This document shows, one piece after another, positions 53,531 through 61,922 of a stretch of DNA of 64,000 nucleotides. The position numbers were made by a program, and so were the translations under genes. Source of the DNA: Chitinophagaceae bacterium (GTDB taxonomy: Bacteria; Bacteroidota; Bacteroidia; Chitinophagales; Chitinophagaceae); the NCBI GenBank assembly GCA_004322015.1, contig SCQT01000170.1, positions 1-64,000 of the forward strand, read 5' to 3'. Each line of letters starts with the position of its first letter. Position 1 is the first letter of the stretch. The notes under the pieces are model-generated. The model saw nothing but the letters and a program-made list of their open reading frames with translations. It was not told the DNA's origin and did not search any database.

Positions 53531-54924
53531 AGGTATTCGCGTACGTCGGTTATTTTTCCCGTAATGGCGGCAGCCGCCGCCGTTAAAGGGCTTGCCAAAA
53601 ATGTCCTGGCGCCTGGTCCCTGCCTTCCTTCAAAATTCCGGTTGGATGTGGAGATACAATATTTACCCGCAGGGATTTTATCTTCATTCATCCCCAGGCA
53701 GGCAGAGCAACCCGGGCCCCTCAACTGAAATCCCGCCGCTTCAAAAATAGTATCAATACCTTCTTCCCGGGCTTGTTTTTCCACCTGTTTTGATCCGGGA
53801 ATCACCCAAACCTGGACATTATCCGCCTTTTTTCTTCCTTTTACAAACGAAGCCACCATGCGCAAATCTTCTATGCGGGCATTGGTACAGCTACCGAAAA
53901 ACACATAGTCCACCGGCTTACCCAACAAAGGAATGCCGTCTTCCAATGCCATATAATCCAACGCTTTTTTGAAAGATTTCCTGTCATGTTCGTCAATGTC
54001 TCCCAACGAAGGAATTCGTTTGGTTATACCCATCCCCATTCCTGGGTTAGTGCCATAGGTTATCATCGGCTCAATATCGGCCGCATCAAATTGTAATACC
54101 TTATCAAATACTGCATCCGGATCCGAATGGAGCGTTTTCCAATAAGCCAAAGCCTTATCCCAATCATCTCCCTGCGGTGCGAACTTTCTCCCCTTGATAT
54201 AATCAAAGGTTATTTCATCCGGAGCAATAAGCCCGCCTCTTGCGCCCATTTCTATGCTCATGTTACAAATGGTCATCCTGGCTTCCATGCTCAGATTGCG
54301 AATGGTTTCACCGGCATATTCCACAAAATAACCGGTACCTCCTGATGCAGTGATTTTAGAAATGATATATAAAATAATATCTTTGGAAACAACTCCCTTT
54401 TTCAATTTCCCGTTAATTTCAATTTTCATTTTCTTCGGCTTGTACTGCAGGATGCACTGGGTAGCCAGCACCTGCTCTACCTGTGAAGTTCCTATGCCGA
54501 AACCGATGGTTCCAAAAGCACCATGCGTGGAAGTATGACTGTCACCACATACAATCGTCATACCCGGTAAAGTAATCCCCAATTCGGGCCCTATTATATG
54601 CACAATGCCATTAAAAGGATGCCCCATTCCATACAGTTCTATCCCGTATTCCTTACAGTTTTTTGTCAACATTTCCACTTGTCTGCGGCTTAATTCTTCT
54701 TTGATAGGTAAATGTTGATTTAAGGTAGGAATATTATGGTCTGCCGTAGCGTGTGTCCGCTTAGTATTAAATACCGGGATATTTCTCTTGCGTAAACCAT
54801 CAAATGCCTGCGGACTGGTCACTTCATGAATAAAGTGAGCATCAATGTAAAACGCATCCGGATAACCCGGCTTCGAATACACCACATGGCTGTCCCAAAT
54901 CTTATCTATAAGTGTCTGTCCCAT
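53527..54924 (-). CDS. leuC: 3-isopropylmalate dehydratase, large subunit
   Basis: Isomerises 2- to 3-isopropylmalate; carries a 4Fe-4S cluster. 465 residues. Iron-sulfur Cys residues in [15 protein letters not shown] and [30 protein letters not shown] and [13 protein letters not shown] are typical. First gene of the leu operon. The palindrome 53503-53530 supplies its stop codon; the preceding DVREYL is a normal LeuC end, so little or nothing is lost. Confidence 0.97.
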   Translation of the reverse strand: MGQTLIDKIWDSHVVYSKPGYPDAFYIDAHFIHEVTSPQAFDGLRKRNIPVFNTKRTHATADHNIPTLNQHLPIKEELSRRQVEMLTKNCKEYGIELYGMGHPFNGIVHIIGPELGITLPGMTIVCGDSHTSTHGAFGTIGFGIGTSQVEQVLATQCILQYKPKKMKIEINGKLKKGVVSKDIILYIISKITASGGTGYFVEYAGETIRNLSMEARMTICNMSIEMGARGGLIAPDEITFDYIKGRKFAPQGDDWDKALAYWKTLHSDPDAVFDKVLQFDAADIEPMITYGTNPGMGMGITKRIPSLGDIDEHDRKSFKKALDYMALEDGIPLLGKPVDYVFFGSCTNARIEDLRMVASFVKGRKKADNVQVWVIPGSKQVEKQAREEGIDTIFEAAGFQLRGPGCSACLGMNEDKIPAGKYCISTSNRNFEGRQGPGARTFLASPLTAAAAAITGKITDVREYL

Positions 54925-54977
54925 AATTTATCTTCTAAAGTCTGAAATCGTTAATCATCATTCTAAAATCAGCCGTT

Positions 54978-54985
54978 CAAAGGTA
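54978..54985 (-). promoter_or_regulatory. -7 box of the leu operon
   Basis: TACCTTTG on the minus strand, 54 bp before leuC. No leader peptide rich in Leu, T-box or attenuator structure was recognised. Confidence 0.5.
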
Positions 54986-55097
54986 TTTTTATATTACTGC
55001 ATAAATTTACCTATTTTTACAATTATTACGATATCCAAAGAAATACATATTTATATAAATAAGTGTATATCAATAATTTGAATAAATAATAACTTCG

Positions 55098-56642
55098 ATG
55101 GCCAATCATACAGATGACTCCCTTTTTTCCCTGATAAAATCTCTTTCTAAAGCAGAAAAAAGGCAATTCCGGCTCCTGACCGGACAAAAAAACGATACTT
55201 TGTTTGTTCAACTTTTTGATATATTGGATAAATCGAAAAGCTATCATGAAAGTGACATTCTGGAAAATATCCCCGGGATAAAGAAAAAACAGCTTTCGAA
55301 CCTGAAGGCTCATTTGTATTATCATTTATTGGACACTCTGAGAATGCTGGACCGGCAAAAAGATATTCGCATTGTATTAAGAGATCAGGTGGATTATGCA
55401 CAGGTTTTATATAATAAAGGATTATATAAGCAAAGCCTTCGCATGTTGGCTAAAGCCAAATTACAAGCGGCCGAGCATCAGGAAATAGAATTAAAGATGC
55501 AAATATTAGAATTCGAAAAGCTGATTGAGGCAAGGCATATTACAAGGAGTATAGAAAACCGTGCCGAACAACTGAGCAATGAATCCCGCCTGTGTATCCA
55601 GCAACTTAGCAACCTGAGTAAATTATCCAATCTTGCTTTGAATCTCTATGGCATGTATCTGAAATTAGGGCATGCCCGTAATGAGAAAGAAGCGATGATG
55701 GTGAAAGGTTTCTTTGAGAACAATCTTCCTGAAACAAATATGAAGAATATGACTTTTTATGAAAAGGTGAATCTGTACCAGGCATATTCATGGTATTCCT
55801 ATATCCTTCAGGATTTTTTGATGTTTTATCGTTATACGCAAAAATGGGTAGATCTGTTTCATGAATACCCGTTGCAAAAGCAGAGCGATCCTGCCTTATA
55901 TATCAAGGCTTTGAATAATTTACTGAATGCTCATTTTTTCAACATGAATGAAGAGAAATTCAGTAATGATCTCCGCGAATTAGAATTATTCTGGAAAACC
56001 AATGAAGGCCATTTTAATGAAAATACAAAAACACTTGCTTTCGTTCATACTTATACCGCTAAAATCAATAAGCACTTCCTGGAAGGCACCTTCACGGAGG
56101 GGCTACAGATTGTACCGGAAGCGATGGATCAGATCAGGATACATCAGTTACAATTGGATAAACACAGAGTATTGGTATTTTATTATAAAATTGCCTGTCT
56201 ATATTTTGGAAGCGGAGATAATGAGAAAGCGATTGAATATCTGAATAAGATCATCAATCTGAAAGTTGGGAATTTACGGGCTGACATACAATGTTTCGCG
56301 CGCATTTTGCATCTGATAGCACATTATGAACTCAAAAACTATTCACTGACAGAATACCTGTTGAAATCAGTATATCATTTTATCGCCAAGCACAGAGATA
56401 TGAGTTTAGTGATGGAAGAAATATTGAAATTCCTAAGAAACTCAAATCATCTGAGTGCACGCGACATCCGGCCGGCATTCCTTCATTTAAAAGAGCATCT
56501 GGAGATAATAGCTAAAAACCCTTACGAGCGGCGTTCGTTTCTTTATCTGGATATTATTTCCTGGCTGGAAAGTAAAATCAGCAGACGGCCGGTACAGGAT
56601 GTGATACGAGAAAAATTCCTGAAGAAAATACCAAGGATATAG
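55098..56642 (+). CDS. Conserved helical-repeat (TPR-like) protein
   Basis: 514 residues, no signal peptide or membrane helix, so cytosolic. Nearly all-helical; several 34-residue-like units can be suspected (YAQVLYNKGLYKQSLRMLAKA, KIACLYFGSGDNEKAIEYLNK). The N-terminal SLFSLIKSLSKAEKRQFRLL recurs in Bacteroidota hypothetical proteins as I recall it. Function unknown; probably a scaffold. Divergent from leuC, and TAACTTCG abuts its ATG, a weak -7-like box that would imply a leaderless message. Confidence 0.8.
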   Translation: MANHTDDSLFSLIKSLSKAEKRQFRLLTGQKNDTLFVQLFDILDKSKSYHESDILENIPGIKKKQLSNLKAHLYYHLLDTLRMLDRQKDIRIVLRDQVDYAQVLYNKGLYKQSLRMLAKAKLQAAEHQEIELKMQILEFEKLIEARHITRSIENRAEQLSNESRLCIQQLSNLSKLSNLALNLYGMYLKLGHARNEKEAMMVKGFFENNLPETNMKNMTFYEKVNLYQAYSWYSYILQDFLMFYRYTQKWVDLFHEYPLQKQSDPALYIKALNNLLNAHFFNMNEEKFSNDLRELELFWKTNEGHFNENTKTLAFVHTYTAKINKHFLEGTFTEGLQIVPEAMDQIRIHQLQLDKHRVLVFYYKIACLYFGSGDNEKAIEYLNKIINLKVGNLRADIQCFARILHLIAHYELKNYSLTEYLLKSVYHFIAKHRDMSLVMEEILKFLRNSNHLSARDIRPAFLHLKEHLEIIAKNPYERRSFLYLDIISWLESKISRRPVQDVIREKFLKKIPRI

Positions 56643-56646
56643 TTAT

Positions 56647-56670
56647 TGTTTAGGGTTTAGGGTTTAGTTT
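56647..56670. repeat. Short TTTAGGG tandem repeat
   Basis: Three units of TTTAGGG/TTTAGTT right after the helical-repeat gene. Looks like a telomere unit but is only a short microsatellite in a bacterial spacer. Confidence 0.6.
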
Positions 56671-56716
56671 GTGACAGACAAAAATTAATTCCTGATTTTA
56701 ATCCCTCTTGTCTTAT

Positions 56717-57640
56717 TTATTCGTCCTGCTTAATTTGCTCCTTCTCTAAAATATTTTTACGGAAATTAACGGGACCGGGAAATGGCGGCCGCTTTGAAGT
56801 GCTGTGAAATACTTTAGAAATATGCATCCAGTAACCATGTTCCCACCTGAATCCTTCATAAGTGCCATCAGGGACCAGGGTATATTTTTCTTCCGGTTTG
56901 CCTACTAAGGAAGTCAAATGGTCAAAGATGATAATGTTTTTGTCAGGATCATAATTCAGTCCCAGGTTTCCATTCCGCTTATATATCAGGATAAACCGGT
57001 TCTTAATATCGCCCGGAGCATTGGTATTTTTAAAATTAAATACGGGCGCCCCAAAAACCGGCTCGTCATCTTTAAAGGTCAGCACATCCAATAATTTTTC
57101 ATTACTGCGAAAATTATAGCCATGCCACCCGAATAAAGTATAATAAGTGATCCCTTTGCTTTTGGTGGTGACTATATTATAATACAAGGCCCCTATCCAT
57201 GCTTTGTTGCTGGTGATGGTATCGAAATCCCGGGTGTATTCCGAATTGTCAAACAAAGGAAATAACTTTAATTCACCGTTTTTAGTCCTCATTTGAAGCG
57301 CTCCGTAAAAACGATAAGACATCTCATCATTAGGTGTGAACGCCCAGGTAAAAATCCGGAAAGAGCTGTCTTTAGGATAGATAATGGACACTTCCTTCAG
57401 GGAATCAAACGGATAATTGAAGGAATAAGGCACTTTTAAAGTTTCCACAAGATGTGGAATAAACTCCACGCAGGACTTGTAACGTTCGCTCGCGTCGAAA
57501 TTATTTACCATTCCATGAGCAAATATTTTCAGGGAATCGCTTCTCTTTTGCAGCAAATCCAGGTTGGCAGCAGATTGGCCATAGGCAAACACTGAACCAC
57601 AAAGCAATAAAATGAAAATTATGGCGGTTTTCAATATCAT
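56717..57640 (-). CDS. Exported protein of unknown function
   Basis: About 307 residues from ATG 57640, which gives a compact signal peptide (MILKTAIIFILLLCGSVFAYGQ). The frame opens 8 residues earlier at 57664. The rest is beta-rich with Tyr/Phe/Trp (IFTWAFTPNDEMSYRFYGAL, YYTLFGWHGYNFRSNEK, GFRWEHGYWMHIS). I do not recognise a domain. It lies 3' of a glycosyltransferase gene on the same strand, with a 73-bp gap. Confidence 0.72.
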   Translation of the reverse strand: MILKTAIIFILLLCGSVFAYGQSAANLDLLQKRSDSLKIFAHGMVNNFDASERYKSCVEFIPHLVETLKVPYSFNYPFDSLKEVSIIYPKDSSFRIFTWAFTPNDEMSYRFYGALQMRTKNGELKLFPLFDNSEYTRDFDTITSNKAWIGALYYNIVTTKSKGITYYTLFGWHGYNFRSNEKLLDVLTFKDDEPVFGAPVFNFKNTNAPGDIKNRFILIYKRNGNLGLNYDPDKNIIIFDHLTSLVGKPEEKYTLVPDGTYEGFRWEHGYWMHISKVFHSTSKRPPFPGPVNFRKNILEKEQIKQDE

Positions 57641-57713
57641 TTTTATTTTCTCAGAAAATAACAACTCAAGATAACAGAAAAAATTGTTTCAGCCTGTAAT
57701 ATTTATGTTAAAG

Positions 57714-58847
57714 TTATGATCCCGACAAAAGTCCTGCTTTTAGAATGCCTTCGGCCATTACTTTCCAGGAGTACTTTTTCTTTTCCTCTTTGATATAGGG
57801 TGCGAAATGGTCTTCTCCCAAATGATAAAACTCCAGGATAGCTCCAGCCAAAGACACCTTGTCTGATAAGCAAAGGATTCCGGTTTTGCCATTTTCTATG
57901 GTATCCGGAAGTCCACCCACGTTAGTTGCGATCATGGGCCGTTCAAAATGATAAGCAATGGGTGCAATACCGCTTTGTGTGGCATCCCGGTAAGGTAATA
58001 CCACCGCATCCGCAGCACAGAAATAATATTTTACCTGTTCATCGGGAATATACAGGGTATGTAAAAAAATACATGACTGCAATTTATTCTTCTCAATCAA
58101 CTCTTTATATATATTTTCATTTTCATAAAATTCTCCGGCAATGACCAATTTGATCCGCTCCCGTTGAATATCCGGATCCGTCATGGCTTCCAAGAGAAGG
58201 TCCAATCCTTTATATTTACGGATCAGGCCGAAGAATAATAATAACTTATCATTTGCAGGAAGTTTCAGATGTTCCCTCGATTCAGACTTTGGCACCCTCT
58301 CTCCAAACTGGTCATATAAAGGATGTGGAATCAGAGTCACCGGTTTAAGTGTAATTTTCCGTAAATCATCCCACACAATTTTACTCATTACTACAAAAGC
58401 ATCGCAGGATTTTATTAAATAATTAGTCAGTTCTTTATCTCCCGGACGTTTTTCATGAGGAATGATATTGTCTGCAATACAAACAATCTGCGAATGATGA
58501 TTTTTCTTGATTTGCCGGAGTATGCTCCCGAGTGCAGGGGCCAGAAAGGGTATCCAGAAACGGGTGATAACCAGGTCGGGGTTTAATTTTTTTATTTCTC
58601 TACCGGTTTTTAGCCAATTAACCGGATTGACAGCATTTATTTTTATGTGAATATCCAATCCTTCAGGAGCGGGGGAATCCGAATACTGCGTCTTACCCGG
58701 GAATAAAAAAGAAGGATACTGTAGGGAAAAGGAATACAGGATCACGCGGTGCCCCATTTTCTGCAATTCAACAGCCAGCCGCTCATTAAAGGCTGCGATC
58801 CCTCCCCTCAGAGGATGTGCCGGGCCGATGATGATGATAAAGGACAT
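57714..58847 (-). CDS. GT4-family glycosyltransferase
   Basis: Transfers a sugar from a nucleotide donor in cell-envelope glycan synthesis. 377 residues with a GT-B fold: N-terminal GPAHPLRGGIAAFNERLA, C-terminal LLLFFGLIRKYKGLDLLLEA, and the donor-site region LPYRDATQSGIAPIAYHFE with GGLPDTIENGKTGI. No membrane helix. Acceptor and donor unknown. Grouped with a GT2 enzyme upstream. Confidence 0.92.
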   Translation of the reverse strand: MSFIIIIGPAHPLRGGIAAFNERLAVELQKMGHRVILYSFSLQYPSFLFPGKTQYSDSPAPEGLDIHIKINAVNPVNWLKTGREIKKLNPDLVITRFWIPFLAPALGSILRQIKKNHHSQIVCIADNIIPHEKRPGDKELTNYLIKSCDAFVVMSKIVWDDLRKITLKPVTLIPHPLYDQFGERVPKSESREHLKLPANDKLLLFFGLIRKYKGLDLLLEAMTDPDIQRERIKLVIAGEFYENENIYKELIEKNKLQSCIFLHTLYIPDEQVKYYFCAADAVVLPYRDATQSGIAPIAYHFERPMIATNVGGLPDTIENGKTGILCLSDKVSLAGAILEFYHLGEDHFAPYIKEEKKKYSWKVMAEGILKAGLLSGS

Positions 58848-58854
58848 GAATGAT

Positions 58855-58950
58855 TATTTGTTTCGGGTTTGGGGCTTCAGGTTTTGGGTTTTGAGTTTGG
58901 GGGTTTCACCATTGCCGACTGCAGACTGCCAACTGCTTACTGCTTACTGC
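58855..58950. repeat. Low-complexity spacer, degenerate GT-rich and ACTGC repeats
   Basis: Runs of GGGTTT/TTTGGG variants followed by GACTGC/AACTGC/TACTGC units (about 58915-58950) between the two glycosyltransferase genes. No gene is visible. Confidence 0.6.
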
Positions 58951-58952
58951 TA

Positions 58953-59891
58953 TCAGAATCCTGATCTTTTTTCTACTAAGTAATGGTTACGTTCCGAGGC
59001 ATTGCGGGTTAAAAGTTCAGCAAGGAATCCTGTCAAAAATAATTGGGTTCCTACAAAAATAGAAACCAAACCCAGATAAAAAATGGGCCTATCCGTCATT
59101 TTATATACCTGGAAGAAAAACTTGGCTATGCCCAAATATATCCATATACAAAATCCGATAAAAAAGACAATGATGCCTAATGTACCAAAAAAATGCATGG
59201 GTCTTTTACTGTATTTCCCCACAAACATAATAGAGGCAAGGTCGAGACCGCCGGTGAGCAGTCTGCCCACACCGAATTTGGAAGTGCCGTATTTGCGCGG
59301 ATAGTGTTGTACAATCTTTTCTCCTATTTTTCTGAACCCGGACCATTTGGCAATAACCGGTATATACCGGTGCATTTCGCCATATACTTCAATGGACTTT
59401 ACTACATTCTTACGATAAGCTTTTAGTCCGCAATTAAAATCATGCAGTTTAATTTTAGTAACCTTTTTTGTGAACCAGTTAAAAAATTTAGAAGGAATGG
59501 TTTTACCTATCGGATCATGACGTTTCTTTTTCCATCCGCTCACCATATCAAAACCATCCTGCAATATCATTTTATACAATCCGGGTATTTCATCAGGACT
59601 ATCCTGTAAATCAGCGTCCATTGTAATTACAACGTCCCCGCTGCTCATCTTAAATCCTTCGTTAAGCGCCGCAGACTTTCCATAATTACGCTGAAATCTT
59701 ATCCCTTTAAAACAACTGTTCTGCAAAGATTTTTCTTCAATGAATTTCCATGAGCCGTCCGTACTGCCGTCATCCACTAAGATCACTTCATAGGAAAAAT
59801 GATTTGCCTGCATTACTTTCATGATCCAGGCACACAATTCAGGGAGCGACTCGCTTTCATTGAATAATGGTATAACAACTGAAATATCCAT
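58953..59891 (-). CDS. GT2-family glycosyltransferase (DPM1/ArnC-like)
   Basis: Membrane-bound enzyme probably making polyprenyl-phosphate sugar. 312 residues: GT-A domain with SVVIPLFNESESLPEL, VDDGSTDGSW and the metal motif in MDADLQDSPDEIPGL, then QRNYGKSAALNEGF; two C-terminal membrane helices (about 232-255 and 265-290). Similar to undecaprenyl-phosphate glucosyl or aminoarabinosyl transferases; the donor is not known. Confidence 0.93.
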   Translation of the reverse strand: MDISVVIPLFNESESLPELCAWIMKVMQANHFSYEVILVDDGSTDGSWKFIEEKSLQNSCFKGIRFQRNYGKSAALNEGFKMSSGDVVITMDADLQDSPDEIPGLYKMILQDGFDMVSGWKKKRHDPIGKTIPSKFFNWFTKKVTKIKLHDFNCGLKAYRKNVVKSIEVYGEMHRYIPVIAKWSGFRKIGEKIVQHYPRKYGTSKFGVGRLLTGGLDLASIMFVGKYSKRPMHFFGTLGIIVFFIGFCIWIYLGIAKFFFQVYKMTDRPIFYLGLVSIFVGTQLFLTGFLAELLTRNASERNHYLVEKRSGF

Positions 59892-59900
59892 GCAGAAAAA

Positions 59901-60419
59901 TTAGCTCATTGAATTTTGTGGTTGGGGATTTTTCCTGGCAATGGCAGCGCCGATCAGGGAAGCAATGACGCCGAAAATCAATTCAATAACAATAGTTCCA
60001 CCTATCAAACTGACTGTAAAGAATTTTTTACCAATAGCCATTCCAGCATTAATCTGATCATTACTCAACCCTTTTTTTACCATCGCCTGACGGGAAACTT
60101 CCATCATTTGATCCTTGTAAGATGGTACAAAAACAGAAAAAAGTATCAGAAATACTACATATATCGCGATGGCGGCACAAGCTGTTTTAAAACCCACGGC
60201 AAATAAGTTCCCATACGTTATGTTTCCATTGAGCGCCTTTGAATGATTCACCTGAGCTATAATGATCAGCACAAGGAATACTAAAGTCGGTATCCATCCC
60301 AATACCTTGTTTGTGTATAAAGTAAAGACATAATACAACACAAAAAGGACAATCAAAATGAGGCCTGTAATGACCCCGTAATTCAGATAGGTCTTTGGTT
60401 CTTTAATCTCGTTTTCCAT
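59901..60419 (-). CDS. DUF4199-family membrane protein
   Basis: 172 residues from ATG 60419 (the frame opens 7 codons earlier). Four membrane helices, with a short loop of KALNGNITYGNLFAVGFKT between helices 2 and 3, typical of DUF4199. Unknown function. Nine bp upstream of the GT2 gene, so probably in its operon. Confidence 0.87.
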   Translation of the reverse strand: MENEIKEPKTYLNYGVITGLILIVLFVLYYVFTLYTNKVLGWIPTLVFLVLIIIAQVNHSKALNGNITYGNLFAVGFKTACAAIAIYVVFLILFSVFVPSYKDQMMEVSRQAMVKKGLSNDQINAGMAIGKKFFTVSLIGGTIVIELIFGVIASLIGAAIARKNPQPQNSMS

Positions 60420-60448
60420 AATCGTAGATTTTAATAACAAATAAAGGA

Positions 60449-61720
60449 TTAAATTGAAAGAGCGGTATAAAAACTTTTTTTATTCACAATACCCCATGGC
60501 TTTCCCCTCAGTTTATTTTTTATAAAAGGCGAATTTTCAGATTTGGAACGGATATCCTTTTTTTCAAAGGTCCAGATTTCATCCGGATCGAACAAAGTCA
60601 GATCAGCTTCTGCACCTTCTTTAATTTCCGGTATGGGTAAACCGAATATCTTCCTTGGATTCACCGCCAGCAACTGCACCTTTTGACCGGCAGTCAGATC
60701 ATCCAACGCATTCCCCAAAACACCAAAACAACTTTCCAGTCCAATCATGCCTTCGCCGGCATATTCGAATTCTTTTTCCTTACTATCCCTGTCCTGCGGA
60801 AAATGATGGGTGGCAATACAATCAATAATCCCTTCTTTCAGCGCTTTTCTCAAAGCTAAAATATCTTTTTCTTCCCGTAATGGAGGATTCACTTTATAGA
60901 CACTATCATATTGCTGCAGATTTTCATCGCTCAGCATCAAATGATAAGGGGTCACAGAGCATGTGACGTGCAGTCCTGCTGATTTCGCCTCTTCAATTAA
61001 ATCTACTGATTTTTTTAATGAAACACCCGTGAAATGCAGCCTGGATTCCGTGTATTTCAGCAACTTTAAATCCCGTTCCACCAATATTTCTTCGGCAATA
61101 GCAGGCTTTCCGGGCATACCTAACCTGGTGGACCAAATCCCTTCATGCATCAACCCGTGATGTGAAATACCGGTATCGTCCGGTATCTGGATGATAATAC
61201 CGTTAAATGCTTTCACATATTGTAATGCTTTCAAAAGCAGTCCCGAAGATTGTAACGGCAGGATCCCATCGCTAAAGGCAATAGCGCCGCTTTGTTTCAT
61301 ATCATACATTTCGGCTAAGGCTTTGCCTCCGAGTTCCCTGCTGACGGCGCCAATTGGAAAAATATTGACCGGCAGATACTGGGATTTACGAATGACATAT
61401 TCTATCTCTGCCTTGGATTCCAACGGCGGACACGTATTGGGGATGACCATTATTCCTGTAAAGCCTCCGGCGACGGCAGATTTGGAGCCACTTTCCAAAT
61501 CTTCTTTATATTCAGACCCCGGATCACAAAAGTGAGAGAATACGTCCATCCAGCCTGGGGAAACATGAATATTTTCTTTGAAGAAAGTATGCTCTGCATC
61601 CGTATTGATTTCCTCTGCGATCTTCCGGATAATACCCTCTTCAACCAGTAAATCCCTGACCTGACCATCTAAAGCCTGTCCGGGTGCAATAATGCGGACT
61701 TTTTTAAGTAAAATGCGCAT
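60449..61720 (-). CDS. Dihydroorotase-like protein, probably non-catalytic
   Basis: 423 residues from ATG 61720 (MRILLKKVRIIAPG; the frame opens 17 codons upstream). Amidohydrolase fold with the class I dihydroorotase layout, but the metal site is degraded. The DxHxHxR motif reads DVFSHFC, the SHCED histidine is replaced in IIIQIPDD, TPHHL reads TPYHL, and the ATDHAPH aspartate reads ATHHFPQ. Such proteins (PyrC' type) are known as structural partners of aspartate transcarbamoylase in some bacteria; here that role is inferred. A true PyrC should exist elsewhere in the genome. It is the first gene of a run with the DUF4199 and GT2 genes; TACTTTTG lies 59 bp upstream. Confidence 0.85.
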   Translation of the reverse strand: MRILLKKVRIIAPGQALDGQVRDLLVEEGIIRKIAEEINTDAEHTFFKENIHVSPGWMDVFSHFCDPGSEYKEDLESGSKSAVAGGFTGIMVIPNTCPPLESKAEIEYVIRKSQYLPVNIFPIGAVSRELGGKALAEMYDMKQSGAIAFSDGILPLQSSGLLLKALQYVKAFNGIIIQIPDDTGISHHGLMHEGIWSTRLGMPGKPAIAEEILVERDLKLLKYTESRLHFTGVSLKKSVDLIEEAKSAGLHVTCSVTPYHLMLSDENLQQYDSVYKVNPPLREEKDILALRKALKEGIIDCIATHHFPQDRDSKEKEFEYAGEGMIGLESCFGVLGNALDDLTAGQKVQLLAVNPRKIFGLPIPEIKEGAEADLTLFDPDEIWTFEKKDIRSKSENSPFIKNKLRGKPWGIVNKKSFYTALSI

Positions 61721-61778
61721 GAAAGATGCGAAATTTATAGGCGTAATTATATATTGTCTGCCAACCGGCAAAACGTGA

Positions 61779-61786
61779 CAAAAGTA
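61779..61786 (-). promoter_or_regulatory. -7 box upstream of the dihydroorotase-like gene
   Basis: TACTTTTG on the minus strand, exact TAnnTTTG pattern, 59 bp before the ATG. No clear -33. Confidence 0.5.
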
Positions 61787-61868
61787 ATATAAAAGTTGAA
61801 ATGATACCTAAAACGGGGAAAGCAGAAAGGATTGACCGTTTCCGATTTTTTTTAAACTATGAATTGCT

Positions 61869-61876
61869 TACTTTTG
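61869..61876 (+). promoter_or_regulatory. -7 box of tRNA-Pro
   Basis: TACTTTTG, 56 bp before the tRNA. A T-run stands about 18 bp upstream in the -33 region. Confidence 0.5.
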
Positions 61877-61922
61877 CATCCTCATTGACTGATAAGTAAT
61901 AAGTGGAAGATCGGGGATACCT

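Noticed and set aside
54925-55097. Attenuator or T-box before leuC
   Set aside because: No leader peptide rich in Leu codons and no T-box motif could be found.
56647-56670. TTTAGGG repeat as a telomere or replicon end
   Set aside because: Only about three units in an ordinary bacterial spacer; a microsatellite explains it.
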